DNA of 64,000 bases, taken from JBBSEX01 sp038239345 (GTDB lineage Bacteria > Acidobacteriota > Terriglobia > Bryobacterales > Bryobacteraceae). The notes beneath the pieces are model-generated. The model saw only the letters and a list, made by a program, of their open reading frames with translations, searched no databases and was not told the DNA's origin. This document shows positions 62,362-64,000 of the stretch, piece by piece. Location: positions 1-64,000 of the forward strand of contig JBBSEX010000011.1 of the NCBI GenBank assembly GCA_038239345.1, written 5' to 3'. The position numbers and the translations under genes were made by a program. Position 1 is the stretch's first letter. Every line of letters starts with the position of its first letter.

Positions 62362-64000
62362 ATGTCAAAACTGTACCGAATCATTCTTGTGGCAGTGCTA
62401 TGCTCATCTTCAGCCTTCTCTCAGAGTCAACTCGGGACCGGTTCGATCAACGGGCAGGTGGTCGACCCGAGTAATCAATCGGTGGCGGGTGCCGCTGTGA
62501 CCGTCCGGAATGCGGATACAAAGCTGACACGCACTGCGGAATCGAGTTCCACCGGTTCTTTCTCCGTGCTGGTACTGCCGATCGGAACCTATCTGGTCAC
62601 AGTGACTCATGCGGGGTTCCGCACGTTGGAGCAAACGGGCGTGTCGGTCAGCGTGGGTGCCTCCGCAACGGTCATCGCGAAGCTGGAAATTGGATCCATT
62701 GCCGATTCCGTCACCGTTTCGGATTCCATCCTCATCGACACCACCAAGACCACCGAAGCCGACCTGGTGGACCGCAAGCAGATTCAGGATCTGCCGATCA
62801 ATGGCCGCCGTGTGGATCAATTTGCGCTGCTCTCCCCCGGCGTCACCCGCGACGGGCGATTCGGCCTGCTTTCCTTCCACGGCGCCTCCGGCAACTTTAA
62901 CAATTACCTGATCGAAGGGAATGACGACAATCAAGCGTACTTCTCCGAACCGCGCGGCCGCACGCGCATCGCTTCGAGCGTCTCCGCCAACGCGGTACAG
63001 GAATTTCAGGTTGGCAAAGGCGCGTTTTCCGCGGAGTTCGGGCGCGCTTCCGGCGGCAGCATCAACACTGTGATCCGTTCCGGCGGCAACCAGGTTCATG
63101 GAGACGAGTTCTACTATTACCGCGACCAGAATTTCCAGGCGCGTGACCCGCTGGCTTCCATCCGCCCCGACGAAAGAAGGCAGCAGTTCGGCGGTTCCCT
63201 CAGCGGCCCGGTGTTGAAAGACAAGCTGTTTTACTTCGTGAACTACGACCAGCAACTGCGCGATTTTCCCATCCTGATTGAAGATTTGAACGGGGTGCTC
63301 GGCTCGGGCCAGCCGACGCTTGCGGCAAACGCGACTCAGGCGCAGCAGGACCAATACGCCAAAGATCTGAACGCTTTCCAGGCGGGTTCCGCCTTCCTGA
63401 AGTCCAAATTTCCAAACGGAGCGCCAGGCAACACGCAGACGCGAAATCTGAATCAGTATCTGGGCCTGTTCAAGGTGGATTACTTCCTGAGCCCCTCGAA
63501 TACGATTTCCGTCTTCTATAATCATCTGACTTCCACGGGCATCCGCGCGATCCAATCGCCGCTGGTGCTGCCGAACGTGGGCCGCAACGGGACTGACGAC
63601 GTGCACGTGGACAGCTTGAACGCCCGGCTCACCAGCACTTTCGGCGGTTCGCGCGTGAACGAATTCCGCTTCCAGTACGGCAAGGATTTCGAGTTTGAAT
63701 TCGCCGACCAGCCACCGCCGCAGACCACGATCAACTTCGGCGGCAACCCGTTCTCCTTCGGGCGCGCGACGTTCCTGGAACGCCCGGCCTACCCCGACGA
63801 ACGGCGTTATCAATTCATAGACAATTATTCATGGACACTCCGCAATCACACCTTTAAGTTCGGCGGCGAAGTGAACCGGGTACACGACGGCGTCGACAAT
63901 CCGGGGCTGTTCGGAGGCCAGTATTCCTATGCGAGCGCGCTTGCGATCGGCCGCGATCTGGTTGACCCGACCGCCCGCAATTACACCACCTACAGCCAGA
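62362..64000 (+). CDS. TonB-dependent receptor with carboxypeptidase-regulatory domain, 5' part only
   Basis: The open frame begins at ATG 62362 and runs off the right edge, giving the first 546 residues. Signal peptide (YRIILVAVLCSSSAFSQ). Residues 25-110 are a CarboxypepD_reg domain (GSINGQVVDPSNQSVAGAAV...GSFSVLVLPIGTYLVTVTHAG). The plug region has DLPINGRRVDQFALLSPGVT and NYLIEGNDDNQAYF, and the barrel starts near DEFYYYRDQNFQARDPLAS with GSLSGPVLKDKLFYFVNYD. Same class as the receptor at 42646 but with a distinct sequence. The edge frame reads NYTTYSQ, typical of the second third. No strong ribosome binding site was found before the ATG. Confidence 0.88.
   Translation, partial: MSKLYRIILVAVLCSSSAFSQSQLGTGSINGQVVDPSNQSVAGAAVTVRNADTKLTRTAESSSTGSFSVLVLPIGTYLVTVTHAGFRTLEQTGVSVSVGASATVIAKLEIGSIADSVTVSDSILIDTTKTTEADLVDRKQIQDLPINGRRVDQFALLSPGVTRDGRFGLLSFHGASGNFNNYLIEGNDDNQAYFSEPRGRTRIASSVSANAVQEFQVGKGAFSAEFGRASGGSINTVIRSGGNQVHGDEFYYYRDQNFQARDPLASIRPDERRQQFGGSLSGPVLKDKLFYFVNYDQQLRDFPILIEDLNGVLGSGQPTLAANATQAQQDQYAKDLNAFQAGSAFLKSKFPNGAPGNTQTRNLNQYLGLFKVDYFLSPSNTISVFYNHLTSTGIRAIQSPLVLPNVGRNGTDDVHVDSLNARLTSTFGGSRVNEFRFQYGKDFEFEFADQPPPQTTINFGGNPFSFGRATFLERPAYPDERRYQFIDNYSWTLRNHTFKFGGEVNRVHDGVDNPGLFGGQYSYASALAIGRDLVDPTARNYTTYSQ

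Noticed and set aside
62410..63813. Long open frame on the minus strand opposite the second TonB receptor
   Set aside because: It is the antisense of a strongly coding frame with signal peptide and domain motifs; the encoded sequence has no recognisable domain and no SD.

Overview
The window looks like chromosome of a moderately GC-rich Gram-negative bacterium, most probably an Acidobacteriota of the Bryobacterales/Solibacter type. This is an inference from gene style: two large Oar-like TonB-dependent receptors with an N-terminal carboxypeptidase-regulatory domain, many secreted TPR proteins, a PEP-CTERM protein, DUF4142 and heptosyltransferase genes, and a CIRCE-controlled groESL operon. 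Genes are tightly packed on both strands. I see no rRNA, tRNA, prophage, complete insertion sequence or CRISPR array.

Layout. 1-6.1 kb: end of a TPR protein, an SRPBCC protein, a very repetitive zinc-ribbon/Pro-Glu-Ala protein, a NadD-like nucleotidyltransferase and proline dehydrogenase. 6.1-13.5 kb: bifunctional penicillin-binding protein, two coupled TPR genes, an MsbA-type ABC exporter. 13.5-19.2 kb: M24 peptidase-accB-accC, a CAP-domain protein, CIRCE-groES-groEL. 19.2-25.3 kb: nth, a KDG-kinase-like gene, a small AT-hook protein behind a perfect palindrome, and a permease/symporter pair. 25.4-29.2 kb: DUF4142 protein and two tandem paralogous TPR genes. 29.3-35.7 kb: glutaredoxin-like protein, miaB and a bifunctional-nuclease-family gene, small membrane proteins, a PEP-CTERM protein, truA and pyrE. 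35.9-42.5 kb: TolC-like channel, a candidate sigma-54-driven small RNA, a BtuF-like protein, two heptosyltransferases flanking a degenerate nucleotidyltransferase, an ICMT-like methyltransferase and a frameshifted PhyH remnant. 42.6-50.1 kb: first TonB receptor, small secreted proteins, a GntR regulator and a caspase-like candidate. 50.2-60.1 kb: mutM, a methionine-synthesis fusion enzyme, then nurA-herA-sbcD-sbcC and a Sua5/YrdC gene. 60.1-64 kb: 6S RNA, ymdB, a pseudogene and the start of a second TonB receptor.

The most notable system is the contiguous nurA-herA-sbcD-sbcC array (52924-59454). Its genes overlap or abut, and the set matches the archaeal HerA-NurA-Mre11-Rad50 DNA-end-resection machinery, here in a bacterial genome next to mutM. 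Other noteworthy items are a 6S RNA recognisable from sequence and structure, a predicted sigma-54 promoter followed about 150 nt later by a terminator with no gene between, an 18-bp perfect palindrome placed just upstream of a promoter, and a 26-nt inverted repeat with copies 12.7 kb apart.
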